A stretch of DNA of 64,000 bases, from assembly GCF_024228315.1 (NCBI RefSeq), contig NZ_CP100456.1, forward strand, positions 40,302 through 104,301. The letters are read 5' to 3'. Of this stretch, positions 17,318 through 25,072 are shown piece after piece. The notes beneath the pieces were generated by a model that did not search any database, was not told where the DNA came from, and was given only the letters and a program-made list of their open reading frames with translations. The translations under genes were made by a program, and so were the position numbers. The stretch is from Halomarina pelagica (GTDB taxonomy: Archaea; Halobacteriota; Halobacteria; Halobacteriales; Haloarculaceae). How positions within the stretch are numbered: the first letter of the stretch is position 1; each line of letters starts with the position of its first letter.

Positions 17318-18665
17318 GTGACATCCTCCCCGCCGTAACCGGCGGGGCTTCCCACCCAGTGGGATTCCGGCAATGCCGTAGGTTTCAGTCCGAGTACGCC
17401 GAGAGCGTCATCTGTGCGGGTTTCGCACTCGACTCTCGGTGGACTGTGGCGGTGTCACGACCGCTCCCATCCCGAGGCGAGTCATCGCGTTCCGGTTTCC
17501 AAGGAACGCTCTCTCCCCACGGGTTTGCGCGACTGGCGACTTTCGCCGCCGCGTTGATATCCGCGTGAAACTCCGTTACGTGGCAGTCGTCGTGCGGACA
17601 GACGAACGCCGCTTGCGTACGTCGCCGCCCGATTCGGTTGCAGGCGTGGCACGTCTGGCTTGTGTACGCCGGGTTGACGTACTCGACGCGAATCCCCGCC
17701 TCTGTCGCTTTATCCTCGATACGACCCTGTAGCCGGGCGAACGCCCACGCGTGCAGGCGGCGGTTCATGAACTTGCCGTAGTCAAGGCGCTCGCGGATGT
17801 ACGAGAGGTCCTCCATGACGATGACGGGGGTCTCGAACTGTCGGGCGTATTCAACAGCGCGCCGAGACGCCTGCTCGACAATATCCGTGAGCGCGTTCTG
17901 GTAGTGGGCGAACCGTTCGTCGATCCGCCACTCGGCGGCGTCACGCTGTTGCAATCGCCGGAGCGTCGTGAACATCACCTTGCGGAGGTGTCGCGCTCGA
18001 CTGCCACTTTCGAGTATCGGCTTCGTCGGCGTGTTGCGTTTGAGGGCACAGCCCGTAATCAACGCAGATTCGCCGATATCGAAGCCGATGTACGTCTCGT
18101 CGCCGTCCGTTTCGGGTTCTGAAACCTCGTAGTGGACGGCGACGTGAAGCACCCAGCTACTTCGGTTCTGCTGTAGTCGAATCTCGCCAGCTTTGGCGTC
18201 TCCGTTGAGCAGGTCAGACCACAACGGTTCTTGGTCCGGGTTCAACCGGAGCGGAATCCAGAAGTTCGTCCCTCTACCGGGTTGAGGGACGTTCCAGCAA
18301 ATCTCGTAGTGTCGAGATTCGTCCCGGTCGAACTTCGCGGCTTGATTCGTGAGTCGTAGTGGGTGTTCATCGTCCAACTCGCGGGCGTTGTACGTCTTGC
18401 GGAGCTTCGGAACGTAGCTGCACAGAGCAGCCTTTGCCTGATACGGGAGGTCGAACGGCGTCACCACATCGCTGACGCCCCCCATCGTATCCGCCCCTGA
18501 ATCAAACGCATCGGCCAACGCTTCGCGGTAGGTGGCAAGAAGGCGACGAAGGCGAAGCTCCTTACCTGAATTGAGGCGCAAAGGCCCCTTCCTCAACGAG
18601 CGACCGAAGGGAGCGAGTAGGGAGGGGATACAGCGCCGCACGAGTATCGAACATCTTCGACACTC
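17318..18665 (-). mobile_element. TnpB-only (IS1341-type) element
   Basis: On the minus strand the element runs from a left end near 18600-18665 through tnpB to a right-end hairpin. On the plus strand the right end reads gacatcctccccgcc-gtaa-ccggcgggg at 17321-17349, the complement of the ggaggatgtca terminus. No tnpA is present, so the element depends on a transposase supplied elsewhere. Confidence 0.65.
17385..18596 (-). CDS. tnpB: TnpB, RNA-guided nuclease, canonical catalytic residues
   Basis: The RuvC motifs are 'GFDIGESALI' (Asp), 'VIVMEDLSYIRE' (Glu) and 'FHADINAAAKVA' (Asp), with zinc-ribbon pairs CHAC and CPHDDC. A Pro, not Glu, stands before the Thr-Ser ('VNPAYTSQTC'), as in standard TnpB. 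The frame runs open to 18785, but the part above 18596 is Cys/Arg-rich and not protein-like. A TTG at 18596 (LRKGPLRLNSGKE) gives about 403 residues, normal for the family, but the start is uncertain. It belongs to a lineage different from the other three TnpB genes in the window. Confidence 0.82.
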   Translation of the reverse strand: MRKGPLRLNSGKELRLRRLLATYREALADAFDSGADTMGGVSDVVTPFDLPYQAKAALCSYVPKLRKTYNARELDDEHPLRLTNQAAKFDRDESRHYEICWNVPQPGRGTNFWIPLRLNPDQEPLWSDLLNGDAKAGEIRLQQNRSSWVLHVAVHYEVSEPETDGDETYIGFDIGESALITGCALKRNTPTKPILESGSRARHLRKVMFTTLRRLQQRDAAEWRIDERFAHYQNALTDIVEQASRRAVEYARQFETPVIVMEDLSYIRERLDYGKFMNRRLHAWAFARLQGRIEDKATEAGIRVEYVNPAYTSQTCHACNRIGRRRTQAAFVCPHDDCHVTEFHADINAAAKVASRANPWGESVPWKPERDDSPRDGSGRDTATVHRESSAKPAQMTLSAYSD

Positions 18666-18725
18666 GGCCCACAGGCCCACGCAACCGCAACAACTATACG
18701 CACAGGTACGTATAGTGCGTACATA

Positions 18726-18845
18726 GTGAGGCGGAAGAACATCACCATCCGCGAAGACCAAGCCGAGTGGGTTGAGGAGAACCACCTCAATCTCTCGTCG
18801 TTTGTTCGCGGGAAACTTGACGAACTTATTGAAGAACGCTCGTGA
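18726..18845 (+). CDS. mini ribbon-helix-helix protein coupled to tnpB
   Basis: This is 39 residues from GTG 18726, too short for a usual ORF cut-off. The pattern is one beta strand ('KNITIRED'), helix ('QAEWVEENH'), turn ('LNLS') and helix ('SFVRGKLDELIEE'), the CopG/Arc-type layout. Its TGA overlaps the tnpB GTG start (GTGA), so the two are translationally coupled. A second copy about 59% identical stands at 20190, which argues that it is a real protein. The inverted-repeat DNA just upstream (tatacgcac..gtgcgta) is a plausible operator, so the protein may repress the element. Confidence 0.7.
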   Translation: MRRKNITIREDQAEWVEENHLNLSSFVRGKLDELIEERS

Positions 18846-20065
18846 ACTACAACTACAGGTATCGGCTTCGACCGTCAGACGCCCACCACGAACAGTTAGC
18901 GTGGACGGTCGATACCTGTAGACAGGTCTACAACCACTTCCTCCACCGACTCAACCGTACCGACGACACGTCGGCGTACTCCGAGCAGAAACTCCTGCCG
19001 GGCCTCAAGAAGTGGTGGAACGACCTGAAAAGCGTTCACTCGAAGGTTCTTCAGAAAGTCGTGCAGCGGTTGTATGACAACCTCTCGACGCTCCGTGGCC
19101 GCAAAAAGAACGGCTACCGGGTCGGTCGGTTGAAGTGGAAGGCACCGGGCGAGTACCGCAGTTTCACCTACAGTCAATCCGGCTTCAAGCTCAAGAACAC
19201 GAGCGGTCGGACGCGACTGTGGCTCTCGAAGCTCGGCGAGATCCCCATCACCTTCCACCGCGACTTGCCAACCGACGCCGAGATAAAGACCGTCACGGTC
19301 AAACGCGAACCGACTGGCTACTGGTACGCTATCCTCGGCGTCGAAACGCCCGATAACCCCCCCGCAAAACCGGAGGCTCCGAAGAAGTGCGTCGGTATCG
19401 ACGTTGGCATACTCAAGTACGCCCACGACACCGACGGCACCGCCGTCGAATCGCTCGACCTGTCCGCCGAACGCGAGCGGTTGGAACGTGCACAACGCAA
19501 CCTCTCGCGAAAACAGCACGGGTCTGCGAACTGGGAGGAACAACGCCGCGTCGTGGCACGAAGGTACGCTGACCTCAAGCAGAAGCGTCGTGACTTCTTA
19601 CATAAACTCTCGAACTACTACGCTCGGGAGTACGACCTCGTAGCGGTCGAGGACCTTGACGCCGCCGGACTGGTCGAACTGCCCGGTAACTCACGAAACC
19701 GGGCAGGGGCGGCGTGGGGGACGTTCCTACGGATGCTCGAATACAAATGCGAGCGCGAAGGGACGCACTTCATCGCCGTGAATCCGCGCGGAACGACCAA
19801 GGAGTGCGCGTCCTGCGGCGTCTCGACGGACAAGCCGCTGTGGGTGCGTGAACACTCGTGTCCTGCCTGCGGGTTCGAGGCGGACAGGGACGCGAACGCG
19901 GCGTGGAACATCCTTTCTCGCGGTCTTTCCGATGTAGGAGTGGTTCACTCCGAAGAAACGCCTGTGGAGACTGCGCTCCCTACGGGAACCGATTCGGTTC
20001 CTGCAAAGCGCGTCGTGGAAGCAGGAAGCCCCGCCCTCAAGCGCGAGCCGTCAGGCGAGCGGTAG
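18842..20065 (+). CDS. tnpB: TnpB, RNA-guided nuclease, canonical catalytic residues
   Basis: The protein has 407 residues from GTG 18842. It begins 'NYNYRYRLRPSDAHHEQL', the usual TnpB N-terminus. RuvC motifs are 'CVGIDVGILKYA' (Asp), 'LVAVEDLDAAGL' (Glu) and 'EADRDANAAWNI' (Asp); zinc-ribbon pairs are CASC and CPAC. The segment before the ribbon is 'VNPRGTTKEC', with Pro at the position where the other two TnpBs have Glu. The gene is coupled to the ribbon-helix-helix gene. The C-terminal 45 residues overlap the presumed guide-RNA region. All nuclease residues are present. Confidence 0.92.
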   Translation: MNYNYRYRLRPSDAHHEQLAWTVDTCRQVYNHFLHRLNRTDDTSAYSEQKLLPGLKKWWNDLKSVHSKVLQKVVQRLYDNLSTLRGRKKNGYRVGRLKWKAPGEYRSFTYSQSGFKLKNTSGRTRLWLSKLGEIPITFHRDLPTDAEIKTVTVKREPTGYWYAILGVETPDNPPAKPEAPKKCVGIDVGILKYAHDTDGTAVESLDLSAERERLERAQRNLSRKQHGSANWEEQRRVVARRYADLKQKRRDFLHKLSNYYAREYDLVAVEDLDAAGLVELPGNSRNRAGAAWGTFLRMLEYKCEREGTHFIAVNPRGTTKECASCGVSTDKPLWVREHSCPACGFEADRDANAAWNILSRGLSDVGVVHSEETPVETALPTGTDSVPAKRVVEAGSPALKREPSGER

Positions 20066-20139
20066 GGTGGGGTAGTTCACCCTGTGTCGGGGGGGCAAAA
20101 GTGGCTTCGAGCGTCTTCGTCACCGTCTCTGCCATACAC

Positions 20140-20385
20140 ATCATACATCACATACACGCTTAAGTATACCGATCATGTAGTGTAGTGTGATGCACCGGAA
20201 GCAGATCACGATTCGAGAAGATCAAGAGGAGTGGATCAGTGAGCAACACATCAACCTCTCAAGTCTCGTTAGAGAGTGTATTGACGAACGTATGGAATCC
20301 AGTTCTGCTGACTAACGGTGGCTGTGTAATGGAGCGTACGCGATTCACGCCCGCCCTACAGGGCGGGTTTCTCTCGCTGTTTAAA
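20140..20385 (+). mobile_element. mini-element: ribbon-helix-helix gene plus right end, tnpB missing
   Basis: It holds a repeat-rich left region (catcatacatcacatacac and gtagtgtagtgtgatg arms, partly inverted), a 41-codon ribbon-helix-helix gene and, 35 nt after its stop, a perfect hairpin CCCGCCCT-AC-AGGGCGGG at 20350-20367. The order matches the preceding element without tnpB. It is either an internal-deletion derivative or a minimal element that keeps only the repressor-like gene. Confidence 0.55.
20190..20315 (+). CDS. mini ribbon-helix-helix protein, solitary copy
   Basis: This is 41 residues from ATG 20190. It shares 'RK-ITIREDQ-EW' and 'NLSS-VR---DE' with the 39-residue protein at 18726 (about 23 of 39 positions identical). 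The frame is intact although no tnpB follows, so selection may have kept it. It could repress related elements in trans. Promoter: taagtatac about 25 nt before the start. Confidence 0.65.
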   Translation: MHRKQITIREDQEEWISEQHINLSSLVRECIDERMESSSAD

Positions 20386-22603
20386 GATAGTCGAAGAAGG
20401 AATCGTACTCGGCGACGAAGGAGCGGAGTTCGTCCTTGCCAGGGACCTCGTTGTGGCGCATGAAGTAACTCGCTACGCTGTTGCCGAGAATGAGCACCGC
20501 ACCGTCGGATAGGCCTTCTGCGAGTGCGAGCGAGACACCGCTGACGAAGTGCTCGTCTACGTTCTGCATCTGACGCGGTTTGACCACCTGCGGAACTCGC
20601 GCGGTCAGCACCTCCGCTCCGTTGGCGAGCGTCGCCTCCCTGAACGAGTGCATGATGTACCGGGAGACGTCGAGTTCGTCCCGGACCTGTTCGACGGTCG
20701 GCGTCGATTCGTCCCCCGATCGCCCGTCTAGCAGGTCGCGAAAGCGGCGCGTCTGCTTCCGGTTTGCCGTCACCGTCACCGGAGCAACGTTGTCAAACGC
20801 GGCGAGAGCATCGTATCCGCGTTTGACGGTCGTATCGTCGAACCGTTCGATGGCCCCCGGCGAGAAGTGCACGTTCTCCGGCGGTGAACGAAGCGTCGGC
20901 CAGAGGTCGTTTTCGAGGCCCTGGAGGATTGACGGGAGTTGCGGCGTCGAGTAGAGCGTCCCGAGCGACAGCACCGGTGTCCCGTCGAGATACTCCGCGA
21001 GTTCCTCGACGCCGACGTGATCCAAAATGGTCTCCCAATCCAGCGGTGAGAGGTTTGGCTCGGTAAACAAGAGTTTCCGGTCGTCGAATCGAACGTAGTC
21101 GGTGTAGGTGCTCTCGCCGACGCTCACCAGCGTCTGGTTACTGAACTCGCGTCCGAACACGGTGTGGACCGGTGTTCCAAGATGGCCGATAAGCGTGACG
21201 TCGTAGTCCAGTCTGTCGAAGACTCTACCGACGTGCGCGACGTGCCCTCCGGCCTCTATCTTCGTTTGTCGCCACTCGACGCGAGGTGCACTCTCGCTCG
21301 CCTCGAAGGCGATGAGCGATTCTTTGAATTCGTCGAACCGACCGACGCGCTCGTATCGATCTTCGGACCAATCACCCACGATCTCGCGCATCCGGTCGAC
21401 GAACGCGTCGAAGCCGACGACTATCGACCGTGCTCCGAATTCGTGCGGGAGTTCGTCGAGACACGTCTCAAGGTGGGATTCGGTCTCTTCGTCGAGCCGA
21501 TCGCGCTGCTCACCTTCGTACCGAAGCGTCAATGAGTGCGCGCTGTAGTCTTCGATCCGCGTTCCGAGTCCGCCAACGGTAACCAGTGAGGAATCGACAG
21601 CATCACCGTCGTCGTGAACGTCGATCGTGAGTGACGCCCGGAGATCGTACTCCGTGTAGTAGTAACCGGCGAGAACACCCCGTTTCTGTACCTCCTCTCC
21701 GGTCGTGGTGTCGTATCCGTGAAACTCGACCTCCAGAGTGGTGAGCGGCCGACTATCGCTCAGCATTTCGAGGTCGGAGAGGCAATCTCGGAGGCGCAGG
21801 TACTCCTTGGGGAGCGTTGGTGACTGTGAGCGGCCCGAGAGGGGTCGCGCGAACGGCCACACGGACGCAGAGACGAATCGATCGAGTACGAGCGCGAGAT
21901 TGGGATTGGTGATGTAGTAACCCTGCTGTTCGTCCGTCCCCCGTGCCGTCGATTCGCGGGTCCAGTAGAGGCCCCGTTTTCGATCCACCGTCACGGCGAA
22001 GTCCTCTGTCGACGTCACTCCGCGGATGGCATCAACCGTATCGGGTATCGAGTACTCGAGGCTCACGCGCTCGTTGTCTTCGGCGTCCGGTTCGATGTCG
22101 GAGACGATGAGCCGAACGTGCTGTTCGTCGCGATCCTCGAGAAGGGGTAGGACGGCGTCGAGGTCACCGAGCGGACACAAGAGCAAGATGTCGCGTTCAG
22201 CGTTTCGGACGAGACTGGTGATGTACTTCCGTATTGTAGCGTCGCTCTTGAACAGCGCGACACCGTTCTCCACGTTCTCGACGGTTTCGTGGAGTTCTTC
22301 GAGGTACTTTTCCGCCCGATCCAAACGATTGTGAACCTCCGAGAGGGCCTCTGACGGATCGATCGCGTAGGCTTTTCGCGGATAGTCGTCTATCATCTCG
22401 ACGAAGCCCTGTTCACGGAGCGTCTCTACTGTGTCGTATACACGTTGCTTCGGTACATCACTCGTTTTCGCGAGTTCGCTCATCGTCTGGAACCCGCCCT
22501 GGACGAGCGCGAGGTATACCTTCGATTCGTATTCCGAGAGCCCGATGTTCTTCTGAAGCGTATCGCGCAGCAGGGCGAACTTCGCTTCCTCTTCTGAATT
22601 CAT
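20381..22603 (-). CDS. TrmB-family regulator fused to a PfkB-like (pseudo)kinase domain
   Basis: The 740-residue protein has a TrmB winged helix (residues 22-75, 'LSEYESKVYLALVQGG'), a coiled-coil linker (85-112) and a TrmB effector domain (about 115-370). An added C-terminal PfkB-like sugar-kinase domain (about 393-740) is fused to it. The kinase part keeps the family's sugar-side GG motif ('EAGGHVAHVGRVFDRLDYDVTLIGHLG', 450-476) and the final helices. The catalytic GAGD signature is replaced by N-V-D-E (681-684, before HFVSG), so phosphotransfer is probably lost and the domain may sense a sugar. TrmB proteins are normally about 350 residues. It is divergent from the GH32 gene, which is probably its target together with the following ABC importer. 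Confidence 0.88.
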   Translation of the reverse strand: MNSEEEAKFALLRDTLQKNIGLSEYESKVYLALVQGGFQTMSELAKTSDVPKQRVYDTVETLREQGFVEMIDDYPRKAYAIDPSEALSEVHNRLDRAEKYLEELHETVENVENGVALFKSDATIRKYITSLVRNAERDILLLCPLGDLDAVLPLLEDRDEQHVRLIVSDIEPDAEDNERVSLEYSIPDTVDAIRGVTSTEDFAVTVDRKRGLYWTRESTARGTDEQQGYYITNPNLALVLDRFVSASVWPFARPLSGRSQSPTLPKEYLRLRDCLSDLEMLSDSRPLTTLEVEFHGYDTTTGEEVQKRGVLAGYYYTEYDLRASLTIDVHDDGDAVDSSLVTVGGLGTRIEDYSAHSLTLRYEGEQRDRLDEETESHLETCLDELPHEFGARSIVVGFDAFVDRMREIVGDWSEDRYERVGRFDEFKESLIAFEASESAPRVEWRQTKIEAGGHVAHVGRVFDRLDYDVTLIGHLGTPVHTVFGREFSNQTLVSVGESTYTDYVRFDDRKLLFTEPNLSPLDWETILDHVGVEELAEYLDGTPVLSLGTLYSTPQLPSILQGLENDLWPTLRSPPENVHFSPGAIERFDDTTVKRGYDALAAFDNVAPVTVTANRKQTRRFRDLLDGRSGDESTPTVEQVRDELDVSRYIMHSFREATLANGAEVLTARVPQVVKPRQMQNVDEHFVSGVSLALAEGLSDGAVLILGNSVASYFMRHNEVPGKDELRSFVAEYDSFFDYL

Positions 22604-22702
22604 TGGTCGATCTGTGTCCTGCGTGGTGTTCGTGGTATCGCTTCTTCAATGGCGGTATGCTTTCGAGTAAACCGGGGTAGGTAGCCAGAGCGGATAAACT
22701 CT

Positions 22703-22723
22703 TATATATTACTCACTGGAGTG
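22703..22723 (+). promoter_or_regulatory. TATA box and overlapping palindromic operator of the GH32 gene
   Basis: A TATA box (cttatatatt, 22701-22710) lies about 27 nt before ATG 22734, fitting a leaderless transcript. Right after it is the perfect palindrome CACTGGAGTG (22714-22723), placed where a repressor would block transcription start. A matching palindrome, CACTGTAGTG, precedes the ABC ATPase gene at 25025. Confidence 0.6.
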
Positions 22724-22733
22724 GTGAATTGCG

Positions 22734-24908
22734 ATGAATACACCGACCCACTCCGACGAAAACCGTCTCACTCTGTCGAATCTCTCCGTGGGTTTCATAA
22801 CAGAGCCACGGTCCTCACCGCCGGAGCACGTTTGCGCGTTGTTCGACGACGGTACACCGGACCAGATCTCGGCGACCGATCTCGGTAGCGATCGAGTGGA
22901 AGACTACGACGTCATCTGGTGGCACCACGATGCACCGCTGGCCGAGCGCGAGCGAACGACAGTACGGCAGTGTCGTGACCGACTGCAGACGTATCTAACT
23001 GGTGGCGGCGGACTTCTCCTCACCCACGGTGCCGTTTTGGCCGCAGTCGACCTCGATATAGAGCGAAACGCACCGGACGATGTCGGACGACGTACCACGG
23101 AGTCAAGCGGGATTCACATTCGACGGCTCTACGAGGATCACCCTCTCTTCGAGGGCATCAAGGACGATCCGGTGCTCGACAGCTCGGGGGGATCGGCGTT
23201 CAACGTCCATTACAGTGATTGGACGCCACACGACGCCGATGTGTTGGCAGCCGTCTACGACGATGGAGATCGACGATACAACGAGAAGCGAGTCCTGGAA
23301 TGGGCAGTCGGTGAGGGGCGAGTCATCGGTATCGGCGGTGGACTCCGGTTCAGCGGTGACGATCCCTTCTCGGACTCACAGTCGGAGTTACTCGTGAACA
23401 CGCTCTCGTACCTGTCAGGGGCTGGTGAGACGCCGGCGACGGTCGGTCGACCGAAGGGAACCTCGGAGTTCGAAGCGATGCGCGAGGAGATCACAGACTC
23501 GCTCCACCGTCCGAAGTACCATTTCACCGCTCCCGCGAACTGGCTCAACGACCCGAATGGGCTCACCCACTGGAACGGTCGCTACCATCTCTTCTATCAG
23601 TACAATCCGGCGGGGCCGTTTCACGGGACGATCCACTGGGGCCACGCGGTGAGCGACGATCTCGTCCATTGGAAGGACGAACCGATCGCATTGGAACCGA
23701 CTCCCGGCTCGCCCGACGAACACGGGTGCTGGTCGGGGTGTCTCGTCGACGACGAGGGGACTCCCCGGATACTGTACACCGGCGGAAGCGGTCGGGAGCA
23801 GCTACCGTGTCTGGCGACGGCGACGGACGGTGATCTCCGAGAGTGGACGAAGGCGACGACGAACCCCGTAATCGAGTCACCACCCCGAGAAACGAATCTC
23901 TTTTCGAGCGTCGACTGGCAGGCGGAGTTCAGAGATCACTGTCTCTGGCGGGAGGGGAACACGTGGTACCAGATCATCGGTTCGGGCCTAGAGAGGGAAG
24001 GCGGCGCGGCGCTGCTGTTCCGTTCTACAGACCTTCTCGAGTGGGAGTACTGCCACCCCCTACTGACGGGGGACTGGTCGACGGACGGCCCCATGTGGGA
24101 GTGCCCCGAGCTGCTGTTCTTCGACGAAGGGGCACTCCTACACGTCTCCGACTACTCGTCGGTGTCCTATTTCGTCGGCACGTACGACACCGATACGAAG
24201 AAGCTGTCCCCGGAGCACAAGGGCGTACTCGATCACGGTGTGTTCTACGCCCCGCAATCGTTCGTCGACGAGATGGATCGAACGATCATGTTCGGTTGGT
24301 TGAAGGAAGATCGAAGCGTCGAAGCTCAGTGGGACGCCGGGTGGTCCGGCGTCATGTCCCTGCCGCGTCTCGTCTCCATGACTGACGAGAGACGGCCACA
24401 GATCGAACTTCCCGTCGAGCTGAATAACTTACGCGAGAGACACCACGACGTCTCGGGGCTGACCGTCGAACCGGACGCGACGGGGCACTTGAGCGAGATC
24501 ACCGGTGACGCGTTAGAGATCCGGGCGACGATCGATGCGCGCGACGCCTGTGAGTTCGGATTCGTCCTCCGACGCTCACCGGATGGGGAAGAGCAAACGA
24601 TGGTTCGATGCGACGTGCGCCACAGGAGAATCGTCGTGGATCGGTCGAAGTCGAGTCGAAGTGACCGAGTCGAGGACAGCGACCACTCGATGCCGTTCGA
24701 ACTGGACGACGACGGACGCCTCGACGTCACGATCTACCTCGACAGATCCGTCATCGAACTGTTTACCAACGACGCCCAGTGCCTCACGAGCCGTATCTAT
24801 CCGACGAGGACCGACAGCGTCGCGCTCGACGTGTACGCCGCGGAGTCAGCTGTGACCGTCGATTCGCTCGACATCTGGGAACTCGGTTCGATGCGCGAAC
24901 CGCAGTAG
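22734..24908 (+). CDS. GH32 beta-fructosidase fused to a glutamine-amidotransferase-like domain
   Basis: The 724-residue protein hydrolyses fructosyl bonds (sucrose, levan or inulin type). Residues about 15-230 form a class I amidotransferase/ThuA-like alpha/beta domain ('DYDVIWWHHDAPL', 'YLTGGGGLLLTHGAV', 'GEGRVIGIGGGLRF') with no nucleophile Cys at the turn ('LLTHGAV'), so it is probably non-catalytic. The GH32 five-blade domain (262-575) has nucleophile D273 ('WLNDPNG'), the R400-D401 pair (RDH rather than the usual RDP) and acid/base E456 ('MWECPEL'). A GH32 C-terminal beta-sandwich ends the protein. No signal peptide: an intracellular enzyme acting on imported fructosides, consistent with the ABC importer just downstream. 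Confidence 0.9.
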   Translation: MNTPTHSDENRLTLSNLSVGFITEPRSSPPEHVCALFDDGTPDQISATDLGSDRVEDYDVIWWHHDAPLAERERTTVRQCRDRLQTYLTGGGGLLLTHGAVLAAVDLDIERNAPDDVGRRTTESSGIHIRRLYEDHPLFEGIKDDPVLDSSGGSAFNVHYSDWTPHDADVLAAVYDDGDRRYNEKRVLEWAVGEGRVIGIGGGLRFSGDDPFSDSQSELLVNTLSYLSGAGETPATVGRPKGTSEFEAMREEITDSLHRPKYHFTAPANWLNDPNGLTHWNGRYHLFYQYNPAGPFHGTIHWGHAVSDDLVHWKDEPIALEPTPGSPDEHGCWSGCLVDDEGTPRILYTGGSGREQLPCLATATDGDLREWTKATTNPVIESPPRETNLFSSVDWQAEFRDHCLWREGNTWYQIIGSGLEREGGAALLFRSTDLLEWEYCHPLLTGDWSTDGPMWECPELLFFDEGALLHVSDYSSVSYFVGTYDTDTKKLSPEHKGVLDHGVFYAPQSFVDEMDRTIMFGWLKEDRSVEAQWDAGWSGVMSLPRLVSMTDERRPQIELPVELNNLRERHHDVSGLTVEPDATGHLSEITGDALEIRATIDARDACEFGFVLRRSPDGEEQTMVRCDVRHRRIVVDRSKSSRSDRVEDSDHSMPFELDDDGRLDVTIYLDRSVIELFTNDAQCLTSRIYPTRTDSVALDVYAAESAVTVDSLDIWELGSMREPQ

Positions 24909-25024
24909 TAACGACTGACTCGAAACCTTCAACGTTCGGCCTCATTCGGTAGGAGGATCTAACGAGCGGTGAGCCCTCATCGTGAGCCAGGCGGCCGTCG
25001 GGTCGGAGTTTCGATAGAATTAAC

Positions 25025-25034
25025 CACTGTAGTG
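25025..25034 (+). promoter_or_regulatory. palindromic operator candidate before the importer operon
   Basis: The perfect palindrome CACTGTAGTG, flanked by AT-rich DNA (gaattaac, gagaaaaattg), lies 39-48 nt before ATG 25073. It shares the CACT-NN-AGTG form with the site at 22714, which suggests one regulator for both, most simply the TrmB fusion. A weaker AACTATGGTG version lies at 26265, before the lipoprotein gene. Confidence 0.5.
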
Positions 25035-25072
25035 AGAAAAATTGAAGTACCTCCTCCTCATTTATCGTGTTC

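Larger units (their letters stand above)
18690..20085 (+). mobile_element. TnpB element carrying a ribbon-helix-helix gene
   Basis: The element consists of a palindrome-rich left region (tatacgcac and gtgcgta arms at 18695-18722), a 39-codon ribbon-helix-helix gene and tnpB overlapping it by 4 nt. A right-end fold in ccccgccctcaagcgcgagc and gggtggggtagttcac follows around the tnpB stop. It lies divergent from, and adjacent to, the preceding TnpB element. No tnpA is present. Confidence 0.65.
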
